From Symbiodinium natans (lineage: Eukaryota > Sar > Dinophyceae > Suessiales > Symbiodiniaceae), in assembly GCA_905221605.1 (NCBI GenBank), contig CAJNDS010001236.1, forward strand, positions 532,764 through 596,763: a DNA stretch of 64,000 nt. The letters run 5' to 3'. Below, in pieces: positions 21,097-32,800 of this stretch. Positions within the stretch are counted from its first letter, which is position 1. Each line of letters starts with the position of its first letter. Both the position numbers and the translations under genes were made by a program. The notes under the pieces were generated by a model. That model was not told the origin of the DNA. It saw only the letters and a list, made by a program, of their open reading frames with translations, and made no database searches.

Positions 21097-23796
21097 GCTT
21101 TGTGTTGTTTTTGGGTTTAGTGTTTCAGGGTTTTAGGGTTTTAGGGTTTTAGGGTTTCAGGGTTTCAGGGTTTCAGGGTTTTAGGGTTTTAGGGTTTTAG
21201 GGTTTTTAGGTTTTAGGGCATTGTGGCAGCGAGCTCGTACATCCAGCTTTTGTAACCCTCCTCTACCCCTAGAGCGCAAGAAGCCTAGAAGCGAGGGTTC
21301 AAGACTTTAGGGGCTGTGTAGGGTTTAGGGTTTAGGGTTTAGGGTTTAGGGTTTAGGGTTTAGGGTTTAGGGTTTAGGGTTTAGGGTTTAGGGTTTAGGG
21401 TTTAGGGTTTAGGGTTTAGGGTGAAATGGTAATTTTGCAGCTGTTTCTTATAGGAATGATATAGTGCCCAAGAAATACAAGTTATTCCCAAGCATCCCTA
21501 AGCTTCAGGGCTGTGTCGGGTTTTAGGGTGAAGGGTTTCGATGTGCGTGCGGGCTTTGCTAATGTGGATCCCATGACATGAACCAAAAAGTGTGGTTCCA
21601 GTATGCTGGATCCCGAACGACGCACCAGGGCAACTGACTCCTAGTGGCTAGTTTAGGGGGTTAGGGTTTAGGGGTTTGTTTAGGGTTTAGGGTTTAGGGT
21701 TTAGGGTTTAAGCCTTGGCTTCGGAATATATTTGAATAGGACTTCAGCAGATGGGAAGAACTGAAAAGACTGCTGGGATGTGAGACCTGCATGTGAACCA
21801 AACCCCATCCTACCGTGGATGGAGGAAATCCTGCACTGCTTCTGAAGCATACACAAGTGGCCTCGACCGACGCCCCTTCGTAACATTGTCTTGAAATCAG
21901 AAGACGTGCGCTTTTGTTCCAACGGCATAGCTCGTGTGCCGCCCATGACACCAGCCAATGTCCCTGTGCTAGGGACGTCACCTTTTGACTCTAGTTTAGG
22001 GTTTCGGGTTGCGGCTTTAGGGTTAGCAGCTTTGGAGAAGGGGGAGAGTAGCCTTATGAGGACTTTGGGAGGGGCGCGCCCGGACCCTTGATTTTCAAGA
22101 CCCCTCGAGCCTTAACGGGAGCCGCACAGCGCCGAACTGAGCCACTTGGAGCGTAGGGTAGGGCAGGGATGTTCGGTTTCAAGCTTCAACCTCCTTAAGC
22201 CCAAGCCCTAAACGGGTTTAAACCCTAAACCACGCTTCATAAAGCAGGTGAAGTGCCACCATGGCATCGCACGTGCCACTTGGCTCGCCGAAGCCTTTCC
22301 CTCCACACCCGAACGTTCCACTGTGCACTCCCTAGACCATACACGGAGAGTCCTGAGCGCCACGTGCTACATAGCCCAAAGGTATGTGCCCTTTTGTTTT
22401 TGTGTTGTAGGTTCCCTGATAGAGCAGCCAACAAAAAAAAGGGTGCCGGGCACCAGGAGGTGCCCTTATTGAAATATAGTTACGGGTCTACCAAGGCGAC
22501 GTGGAGGCCTTGCAAGCTTCAACCAGCAATGACTTAGCGAGAACTAGTTTGGGTGTAGGCTTCATAGTTTCGGGTTGAGGGCTTAGGCTTCTTGGTGAGT
22601 TTTCGTCAGGGCTGCATAGAAGAGGCCAGAGGTAGGGTTTCGGAATTGGTTTCGAACTCAACCCCTCAAACACCGCGGCCTCAAGATTCGGGGGGCTACC
22701 AAGCCTCGAAGGCTGAGTCTTGAGCCTTGTTCATGAAACAAGTGCCAGAGCCCTCGGCTTTCAAAATGTTTCAGGGTTTCGAAGTGCTTCGAATCTGGGT
22801 TTCACAGTTGAGGGTTGATGGCTCAGGCTTACCCAAAGCGTCAAGCACCAAAGCCCACACAAAGCAGCCTGAGGTCACCCGAAAAGTGGGCGACAACATT
22901 TGGGTCTTAGCCAGCCCAATTCACGCAGCCCCGGCTGCAACAAGCTCGTTGTTTTGGAGTACTGAATGCTGCATCTGAGGTGCGTTGCATGTTCAGTTCT
23001 CCAGATGCGTCCCGTTTGGGGTCCTGTTATGGTGCGACAACTTGTTTGTCGGGTACCCAACAAACGCGGTGACATAGAGAGCGGCCACATTGTGTCCCGA
23101 ATGCCATCCCCTCTGGTTCCTTGTCCCCCAGTTTCGGTACTGCCAAGCTCCTGCATGTGGATCACGAAGCCCTTCACTCTAAAGCCGATAAGCCCAAGCA
23201 CCAGCAGGGTAACTGCGGGATTTTGGGAGGCAGGAGACGTTGGTGTTTGTTGTTCCGACAAACTTAGTGTAACCACTGTAATCCCAGGTCTTCAGGTCAA
23301 GGCAGTTTTTGCAGTTGAGGTACGGGCTGGCCTTTGAGCAGGTAGTGTATATGGGTTCTGGGACGGGGATGTGCAACTTCGGACAGCTATGACAGGAGGC
23401 CGTCTTTGCACCTAAGCCCCTGAAATGATAGACCCGAAAACCCTTTAGGGTCAGGGGTTGGGTTTAGGGTTTCAGTTTAGGCTTGAAACACTTTGGCCAG
23501 CCCTAAACCGTACACGCCCATCCCTGCGTGCCAGCCAACCAAATGGGGACCTCACGGACTTCAGTGTTGGCTTCTTGCTGTTTTGTGTGTTTAAGAGTGG
23601 TGCATCCCCTATACCCTAAACCCTAAACCCTAAACCCTAAACCTTAAGCCCTAAGCCCTAAACCCTAAACCCTAAACCCGGGAGACTTCGTACCACTGCC
23701 CAGGCGCCCAAGGGCTCGCAGATCGCCAGATTCGCCAACATCTTGGCGCCCTTAGAGGCCATGAGCCACGCGCTGTTCTGGACCTCGGAGGTGTGC

Positions 23797-23830
<34 letters not shown>

Positions 23831-26800
23831 GACTCAAAGGATCCGGGGCCTTTCGGACGCAGGGTTTAGGGTTTAGGGTTTCGGGTTTTAGGGTTTAGGG
23901 TTTAGGGTTTGGGGTTTTGGGTAGGTCGACAAAAGGATCCGGGGCTTTTTTCGGCTTAGGGTAAGTAGTGGAGGACTTTGTTGGAGGATTCGACAGATTT
24001 GGGCGTCTTGGATGTTGGCGCTTCGAAGGTCTGGATTCGGTGTCGAAAGCTTGGTAGCCCCAGTGGTACCCTTTACCCTTTTTTTTGGTTATGGGTTCCC
24101 TTATAAAGCAACCACCCCAAAAAAGGGTGCCCTTATTAGAACAAGGTTACTGGGCTACAAAGAAAGGCTGTGCATGATGTGGAGAAGGGGCCCCCAGCTC
24201 AAAGCCCCGAAACCTTGAGTCTCACACCTTGAATCACCATCTGAAGATGCCCTTAAATGAGCCTGAAGCCTTAAAACCCTCAAAACCCTCAGAACCCTAA
24301 CCCTAAACCCCTAAACCCTAAACCCTAAACCCTAAACCCTAAACCCTAAACCCTAAACCCTGGATACCTTGTGCAGGATGGCCAGACCCTGACGCTTGTG
24401 GAGCTACCCCGGGTGCAGCTGCGGTTCAAGCCGGGCCCGGACCCAGGGGGCCGCGGGCTGCGGCTCTTCTCCAAGGAGTTCGGAGGCCGGGCCCTTTAAA
24501 GGGTTCTGACCTAAGGGCCCGTAACTTGTATAGGGGATACAAGGGGAACACAAGGGGCCTTTCTAAGGTTCGGAAAAAGGTTCAGGGTTGAGACCAACAA
24601 GCTCTGGAGCTGAGGGGTTGGGAAGTTCCCGCAGGAGGCGCATACAGGTGAATCGTTCTCTGAAAGCTGCGCTCTGCGGCTCTGCAGTCTGGGGCTACGA
24701 TTCCAGGGTTGGAGTTGGATTTTCGAGTCTGGGGTCTGCAGTCGGTCGTCTTGGCACCGCCCGGACCCGAGGCTCTTGGACCCTAGCCGGCACGCAGCAC
24801 TGACAAAGCTCAGCCGTTTAAACAGACCCTTTACACCTTAAACCTGAACCCACAACCCGTAGAACGGCTTAACACCAAACATCAACCCCCCCCCCTCCCC
24901 CCCCCCGCCCCTCACCTCGCCCGCACAGGCTTCTATTTGCTGGATCGGAACGGTGTCCACGATGCAGAGGCCAACTCCGTTGTTGTGACTTCGGGGCTCT
25001 TCGGCCACAGGGAAGTTCAGGGAGTTCTTCTGTTGGGATATCCTTGCCATGCAGGTTGGGAGATGTTGGGAGTTCAGGGCTCCCAGGTTTGAGGGACTAT
25101 GGGGTTGTAGGGTTTCCAAAGCTCCTCAACCCGAGACCCTGGAAGCTCCAAGCCCCTCTTGCGCTGACTTCCAGCCTTCAAACCCTGAACCCTAAGCCCT
25201 AAACCCTAAACCCTAAACCCCAGATTCTTTTTTGGGGGAGGCTTGGCGAGCGGCCACCGGAGATCCGAGAGCCTCAGACCTCGCCCCGTGGTTGCAGGGG
25301 TCGTAGCTATGTCTTAGTGATCCTTTCCAGAAAGGATTTAGGGTTTAGGGTTGAGGGTTTAGGGTTTAGGGTTTAGGGTTGATGGGCCTAGGGCCAGGGC
25401 CCAAGTGCGACCCAGACGTTTCGCGTACGAGCTAAGCTTGGAGCGGAGCTGCATCGGATTCCAAGGTTTCTGCTTGCTTGAACTACGTCTGTTCTTCTTT
25501 CTTCAGGCTCTTTCTTTCCTTGGAGTTCTGGTCTACGAGTTCAAGAGCAGTATGGTAGCAGACCCTTAACTTCAACCTCACTTGACGGCGAGGGTCTTGC
25601 TTCAAAAAGCTGCCGAATTCCTCATCCATTCTTCGTCTTCAAGCCATCCCAACCAGACGCCCGAAATTCAAAGGGTCACCCTTGGGTTTGGGCATCCTGT
25701 CTTAAAGATTCTCCAAGAAAACATACGGGTCACATGTTCGGAGTCTATGATGTAAGGGAACCCTTTGGGGGGTACATCCTTCGGGGCACGAGAGTCTTCG
25801 TCCCTTGAGCAGTGGATCGTCTGAAACCAGCCCAGGGCTCCTACCTCGCAAAGATGCCCCACGCGGTGGTCCTCCGGAGCACTGCAGGGGCAATCCGCAT
25901 CCTGGTCACGAACGCGGACTTGACAAGGCGCCCCTCTGGATCATGGGGGGGGGGGGCCCCTGAGTTGAGGAGCCTTTTCATGTGGTCGGAGATGGGAGCT
26001 TTCTGGGCTTTCTGGGCTTGGGTTGTTAGGTTTTCGTCTAGGGCCTAGAGCACTTATGGGAGCCTTTAGGGACCTTTTTGGAGTGGGTGCTGTGGGTGGG
26101 CTTGAACTCTGGCACTGTCAGGATAAGACGCTTAAGTAGGGATTGGGCACGAAGACCCAAGGCCCTCAACCACCGAATCTCAAAGTCCTGCACCCACGTG
26201 GTGGGCCTAGACCCTAAACCCTAAACCCTAAACTTAAGCCCTAAACCCTAAACCCTAAACCCTAAACTTGCCCTAAACCCCAAACCCTGGTGGTGGAGTA
26301 GCCGTGGACTTGCTGCCGAGGCCGGCCATCAAGGTCAAGCCCTTCTCCACCGCAGCTTGCCTTGGGCAGTTCACCCGTCGCAACAAAACCCAATCCTAAG
26401 CTCTCAGGGCTCGGATTAGGGTTTAGGGTTTAGGGTTTAGGGTTTAGGGTTTAGGCTTTAGGGTTTAGGGTTTAGGGTTTAGGGTTTAGGGTTTAGGGTC
26501 GAGAGTTCTGGCTTGTTACAAGCAGTCCGTGAGGTCACCAAGTTTGGGGGCAGGCAGTCGGATTTTGGAGGTTTCGGGTGTTCACTACGAAAACCGCCTT
26601 GTTCAAGTGCACAGGCCCAGTTCCAGCTGTAAACATCCTGGCTGTTGCATCAATGGTAGGGCTGTCTGGGGTTTGTATGTTCTCCCGGGGTCCTATCACA
26701 AGCACTGATCCCCGCGCCCGGACATAAGAACACCCAAGCCCCTAACCTGATTATATATTGACACGGTTTCTTACGAGGAATATGAAAATACAAAACAGCA

Positions 26801-29800
26801 ACTAAGAAACTTGATAGGTAATTTATAAACGGACACGAAGAGAAGCGGATGCATAGACAAACAGATAGACTGATAAAGCATAGCTCGGCTTATGAAAAGA
26901 CATAAAGACTTCCTGGGAGGAAGCTCTTTCAGGTGAAGAGTACTTGTGAGCTCGCCAAAGCTGGATCCATACAAAAAAAAGCCTCGGGAAGCCCTGAAGC
27001 TGCGATCCCCGGAGCTTTCGAACTTGCTCAAACTCCCGCGGCTACTGCGGAAGCTTAATGAAGTTCTCCTAGATCCCAAGAAGTTCACCCAAGAATCTCC
27101 CCTCCCAAGCTCGACAAATGTTCAACCAAAGTCACATTCCCTAAGCCGTAAGCCCTAAGCCCTAAGCCCTCAGCCCTAAACCCTAAATAAACCCTAAACC
27201 CTAAACCCTAAACCCTACACCCTAAACCCTAAACCCTAAACCCTAAACCCTAAACCCGCCATAGGACCTGGTGGTGAACCGGAAGCTCCTGGTCGCCTAC
27301 GGGCTGAAAACCTTCCTCTGGGACGGGTTCCAAGCCCTGGGATTTTGGGGGGCTTTACGATAAAAAGGGTTTAGGTTTTTGGGGTTTAGGTTTTTGGGGT
27401 TTCGGGTTTTAGGGTCCCCAAAAATTTTGTCCCCCAAATAGTAGGATTCCGTAATAACAAGGACCCAATAAGGTGCCCCGAAACTCGGAAATCCCCACTT
27501 GGCTCCACATGCAACATGTAGCACGTGCTGCTTCCTCACCTCGTACTTTGAGTGCTTTTGGCCCGAAGCTTTCCCAAGCCTACATCCAGGCAACCAAAAC
27601 GCCCCTATGAATTAGGGTTTCGGGGTTGGGGTTTGGGCGGGCGCTCGGCCTGCTTGGCCTAGTTGGTTTCAGGGCATTTGGGGTTTTAAAGTTATAAGGG
27701 CTAGGGTTTTAGATGGTTTTGGGGATTCGTTTCATGGGGTACAAATAGCTTGGGAATTCGGGATGCGATGTCTTTCGGGCAGGTCACCGCCAGGAGGAAG
27801 ACTGCCATGGGGCTTGGGGAGGTGATTCGAGTTAAAGAGGTTTTTCAGCACTTCTTGCGGTGCGAAGTTCGGGCAGCCAAACGGCATGCATCACTGAGCT
27901 CTTTCCCTGGGCGCTTAGCCCCAGAACCAGCTGCAGACCTTAGTCCTAGTCACCAACATCTAGTCATGCCTTTTCACGCCCATGCCCCATCTGTCTGCGC
28001 ACGTAAGCTTGAAAAACCAAACCCCAAAGACGCACAAGTCTGGCTGCAACGGCCCCTACCGAGTGGCCCAAAGCCCGAATGGTCGTGACAAGCATGCCCG
28101 AAGTCAAAACATCGAAGCCCGAAGAACCGATCCTGCATCTCAAGCCCAAAGACGGGGAGGACTTCCATGAGTCTGGGTCCTTGCTGCTCACCTCGTCATT
28201 GAGCGGCACTCTCTACCTCACGCTGCTGATGCTTGGGCTGTCATCGAATTCACAGGGTCTAGGTGGCTAGGTTTTGGCCTTTTTAAGGTTGAGGGCCAAG
28301 CCCTGTGGTTACCGGAGGTCTGCAAATACAGTACCCACGACTACGTCCCTAGAACTCCCCTTCATAAAGCCTCAGCTACAAGATACACATGGGCGTGGGC
28401 AAGCTTCAACAGCGCCCCTGCTGGTGTCGGCGCACGTGTCGGAACGATTCAGGGCTCAGGGTTGGCTCTGGGGGGATTCAAGGTTGTACCAGATGTGGTG
28501 GGAAGTTTTTGCGTGTGTCGAAGCAAAGAGGTTTGGGTTTGGGCTCCAGGGCTCAATGTGACGGTTGGGCGGAGGCGCCCTCCCGCAAAGAGTGCTTCAA
28601 GTAGGGTTCAGCGATTCGCATTTTCGGGTTAGGGGCTTCTCTATCTTCAGCCCTATACACCCTTCCACCCCATGCCCGATACGATGTGTGGTGATGGTCA
28701 GAAATCAAGGACTCTGCTCCACCGCGACTATGCATCTTGCGCCCGACTCGTGGGCTCGATTGGCTTTGACGAAGGCATGGGGAGATCTGGGGTCGGCGTC
28801 TTCTCGCTGCACTTTGGGGGATTCTTGGGAGTATAATTCTTAATCTTCGGGTACTGTAATTCCTAAGAAACAGCTAAAAAGTATAGTTTTTGCTAGGCTT
28901 CCAAGTTCAGTGTAGTGGACTTCTTGCGGCCCTGGAGCCCTTGCCATAGCCCGAACTAGCCGGGTTCGGAGTTAGGAGTCTCATTGCAGGGTGCTGATGG
29001 AGGTATGCCACATCTTACCAGACTCTGGTCTAAGTAGGGTTTGGGGTTTAGGGTTTAGGGTTTGGGGTTTAGGGTTTAGGGTTTAGGGTTTAGGGTTTAG
29101 GGTTTATCGTTTAGGGTTCAGGGTTACTCAAGTGCATCATTGGAGTTTAGTGGTTTGGGTGCTGGACCTGTTTCTTGGGAATCTGCAGGCATCTCGGGTG
29201 ATGAAGATCGACTGCTCAAGATGAATCTGATGCTGACGGTGACCGTGGCTCAGCCCTAATTTGTGAACACTCAACCGCGAGGGCCGCTAAATCTTTGAAT
29301 CCTGAAGAGCCATGAACCCTACACATGAAGCCCTAAACGCACTTTTCAGGGTTTAAGGTTTAGGAGTGTTTAGGACCTCGGGCTTAGTGTTTAAGACCTC
29401 TTGGCACTTAGGGGTTAGCGTTTGAGGGGTTTTGGGCCAAGGCTTGTCAGGTGTTTACAACATGACGCGAAGTTTGATGCCAGAGTCCAAAGCCCCAAGC
29501 CGCCCAAGCCTTCCACCTCCGAAGACAACAATCCTGACTTGGGAAACCGGGACTATATGGGCCAGCATAGGCGCACCCCCCCCCCCCCTCCTCCCCCCAT
29601 GGTATCCCCCCACCCCCCCCGTTGGTTCATGGTGAGTTTTGGGTCCCCCCCCCCCCCCCCTTGTGGTTCATGGTCTGTGGTTCATGGGTTTGTGGTTTAG
29701 GGGTTTGGGGTTAGGCTGTAGAGTTCAAAATTTTCACTGTGGTTCATTGGTTCATTGTGGGTTTAGAGTTTAATCAGGGTTCAGGTTTGGGGTAATGGTA

Positions 29801-32800
29801 GGTTTACGGTTTCCCCTCTCCCCCCTGTGGTTCGTGCTGAGTATACAGTTCAGGGTTCAGGGTTAAAGCGGCTAAGGTTTCGGGTTTACCCTTCTCCCTC
29901 CTGTCGTTCATTGGTGGGTTTAGGTTGTAGGGCTTCGGATTCAGGGTGGGGTTTAGGCTGAGGTTTCTCTGTCCTCCCCCGTGGTCCGTGGTGCTTTTAG
30001 GGTTAACAGGCAGGGTTTGGCATGGGGGGGGGGGATACCATGGGGGGGGGGGGGGGGTCGATTACGCGGAACGCGGGCGCACACAATCGGGTATAGGTAG
30101 GCGGTAGGGATAGGGTCTATGCATAGGGGTCTATGGGAAAAGGGAGGGGACCTATGCATAGGGGTGTATGCAGAAACGGGTAGGTCCTATGCATAGGGTG
30201 CCTAGGGTACCACTCAGCAATGAGAGGGCTCAGATCACAGGTCCCTATCCCAAAACCCTAGGGGTCTGTATAGGGGTCTAGCAACGCCTATCATGGGGGG
30301 GGGGGGGGTCTTTCGTGTATCTTCCAAACCCTGACGGAAACTACTGGCGAACCCTGAGTGTTCCCCAAACCCTAGGCCCTAAACCCTAAACCCTAAACCC
30401 TAAACCCTAAACCCTAAACCCTAAACCCTAAACCCTTGCTGTGAACACGAGCTCTGCAACCCGAGCTTCCACCCCCAGGACCGGCACCCCAATGCCTCGG
30501 CAATCCGCTTGAAGCTGCTGCTGGCGCTCATCGCGCACAACCCGAAGCATCCCTTGTTGAATCCCGTGCCTTTGCCTTCCTGGTACATAAGAGGGTTTTT
30601 AAAAACCCGAAGAGGGTCTGGTACATAAGAGGGTTTTTAAAAACCCGAAGCATCCCTTGTTGAATCCCGTGCCTTTGCCTTCATGGCACATAAGAGGGTT
30701 TTTAAAAACCCGAAGAGGGTCTGGTACATAAGAGGGTTTTTAAAAACCCGAAGCATCCCTTGTTGAATCCCGTGCCTTTGCCTTCATGGCACATAAGAGG
30801 GTTTTTAAAAACCCGAAGAGGGTCTGGTACATAAGAGGGTTTTTAAAAACCCGAAGCATCCCTTGTTGAATCCCGTGCCTTTGCCTTCCTGGTACATAAG
30901 AGGGTTTTTAAAAACCCGAAGAGGGTCTGGTACATAAGAGGGTTTTTAAAAACCCGAAGCATCCCTTGTTGAATCCCGTGCCTTTGCCTTCATGGCACAT
31001 AAGAGGGTTTTTAAAAACCCGAAGAGGGTCTGGTACATAAGAGGGTTTTTAAAAACCCGAAGCATCCCTTGTTGAATCCCGTGCCTTTGCCTTCATGGTA
31101 CATATGGTGTGAGTGATTCCTGAGACTTAGGGCTTTCTCAATGTCTAGCCTGAGGATCTTCGGGTGAGGAGAATGGGCAGGCGTCAGAGGGTTCTTCTTT
31201 TTCGTTTTGGAGTGGTTGGGCCAGGGATGGGGCTATTAGTAGCTTTGATGCTTCGGGCCTTCAGTTGTTGGGCTTGCTGTAAGGTTCAGATCATGCCCTT
31301 CTGGATCTTGGAGATGTAGCCCTGTCCGTGAGACTTTGATGAAGATGCGACTGTCCCAAAGACAGCCAGCTGTGCCAGCAAGTAGGACTAGTGAAGCGAC
31401 ATGAAGTGACTAGTGAAACGAATGAGAACCAGGGTTGGGCAACATGCATCGACAGAAGTTCTTTTGCTTGCTCCGGCGACCCAGGACAACGAGCTCATTG
31501 CTGGGGACTACGCGGACTACCTCGTCGCATGGTTCCTCTAGAAGTTGTGCTGAAACCATTGAATCCAAAAATGTTCGCCTGGCACTCTCCTCACCCACGA
31601 AGTCAAGGAGTCTTGCGGCGAGCCCCCCAGCTTCAAGCACGAACCCCTAACGGCGAGAAGCAATAAACATGACCCAGCGCCCACTTCCATGTCAGACGCT
31701 CACCAACACCCACAAAGTACCAACCCTGTGCTAAACTACACAAAGCTGCATGTTCAACCCCCGAAGCCGAAACCCACAAAAACTCTAAACCCTAAACCCT
31801 AAACCGACACCCAAACCTTCAGCTACCTTGAGGTCAAGCTGAGCCACGTCTCCCAATCGTGCCGCCTCCTCTTGCGCGAAGAAGGCCGAGCCGACACATG
31901 TTTGTGGCATAGGGTTTAGGGTTTGGGGTTTAGGGTTTAGGGTTTAGGGTTTGGGGTACTGAATGGGTCTAGAGGGTCGGGTTATGCTGGAGACCTCCTC
32001 TCCAGGCCCTCCCGGAACCTCATGCGATTTCGGGTTTGGTATGGTTGCTCGCCCGTCTTCAAAACTGATTCAGCCCCCCACGCCCCGAAACAAACCAACC
32101 TCCTCCCAAGTGCGCCTTTTGGCCATGCTGTTCCAGGTATGATAGTCAGGAGGATGATGATGCTATGATAGCCAACAGGATATTGATGGTGAGAATTAGA
32201 CTCGTACAGCTGATGCAAATTCGGAAGAAAGCCGTCATTCTGGAAAGTGATCAAGAAAGGCAACGATCGTGCTGACATTGTTTGTCAGCCTAACATGGAA
32301 ATCGATGACCTTCGCAATTGCCTTCGCTCCACGTGGGTGTCTGGCGTCTTGAGCGCGACGTCAGATCTGCACTTGATGAGGATTTACGAAAAGAAGGGAC
32401 CCCCTCATTTTTGTCCCCTAAATAGTAGGATTCCCTCATAACAAGGACCCCAAGAAGGTACCCCCTAATTTCGGAAACCCCCTCACGAGGAGCAGTCGCT
32501 AGTTGGAGGTGTTTTGGGATCTGAAACCCTAAACCCTAAACCCTAAACCCTAAACCCTGGTTCGTTTGGGTTTGCCTCCGCGGTCCTGAAGCCGCAAGCC
32601 CAGCAGCCCCAAAATGTTGTGGGGGCCACACGATAAACAACCTTCAGGCCGTCGATGCTTCTGCATAATCAGAGCTTAAGGCCTGAAACCCTAAACCCCA
32701 AACCCCAAACCCTAAACCCTTCAAACTCCTGAGATCGTGTATGTTGCAGTAAGTTGCCCCGGCAGCAACCTTGGCCAAAGTCCCCAGACAAGCTTGCGGG

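Noticed and set aside
21240-21262. 22-base micro-exon between GGCAG and GTAACC
   Set aside because: It could extend exon 1 but then leaves a phase that puts a stop into exon 2. Too short to support alone.
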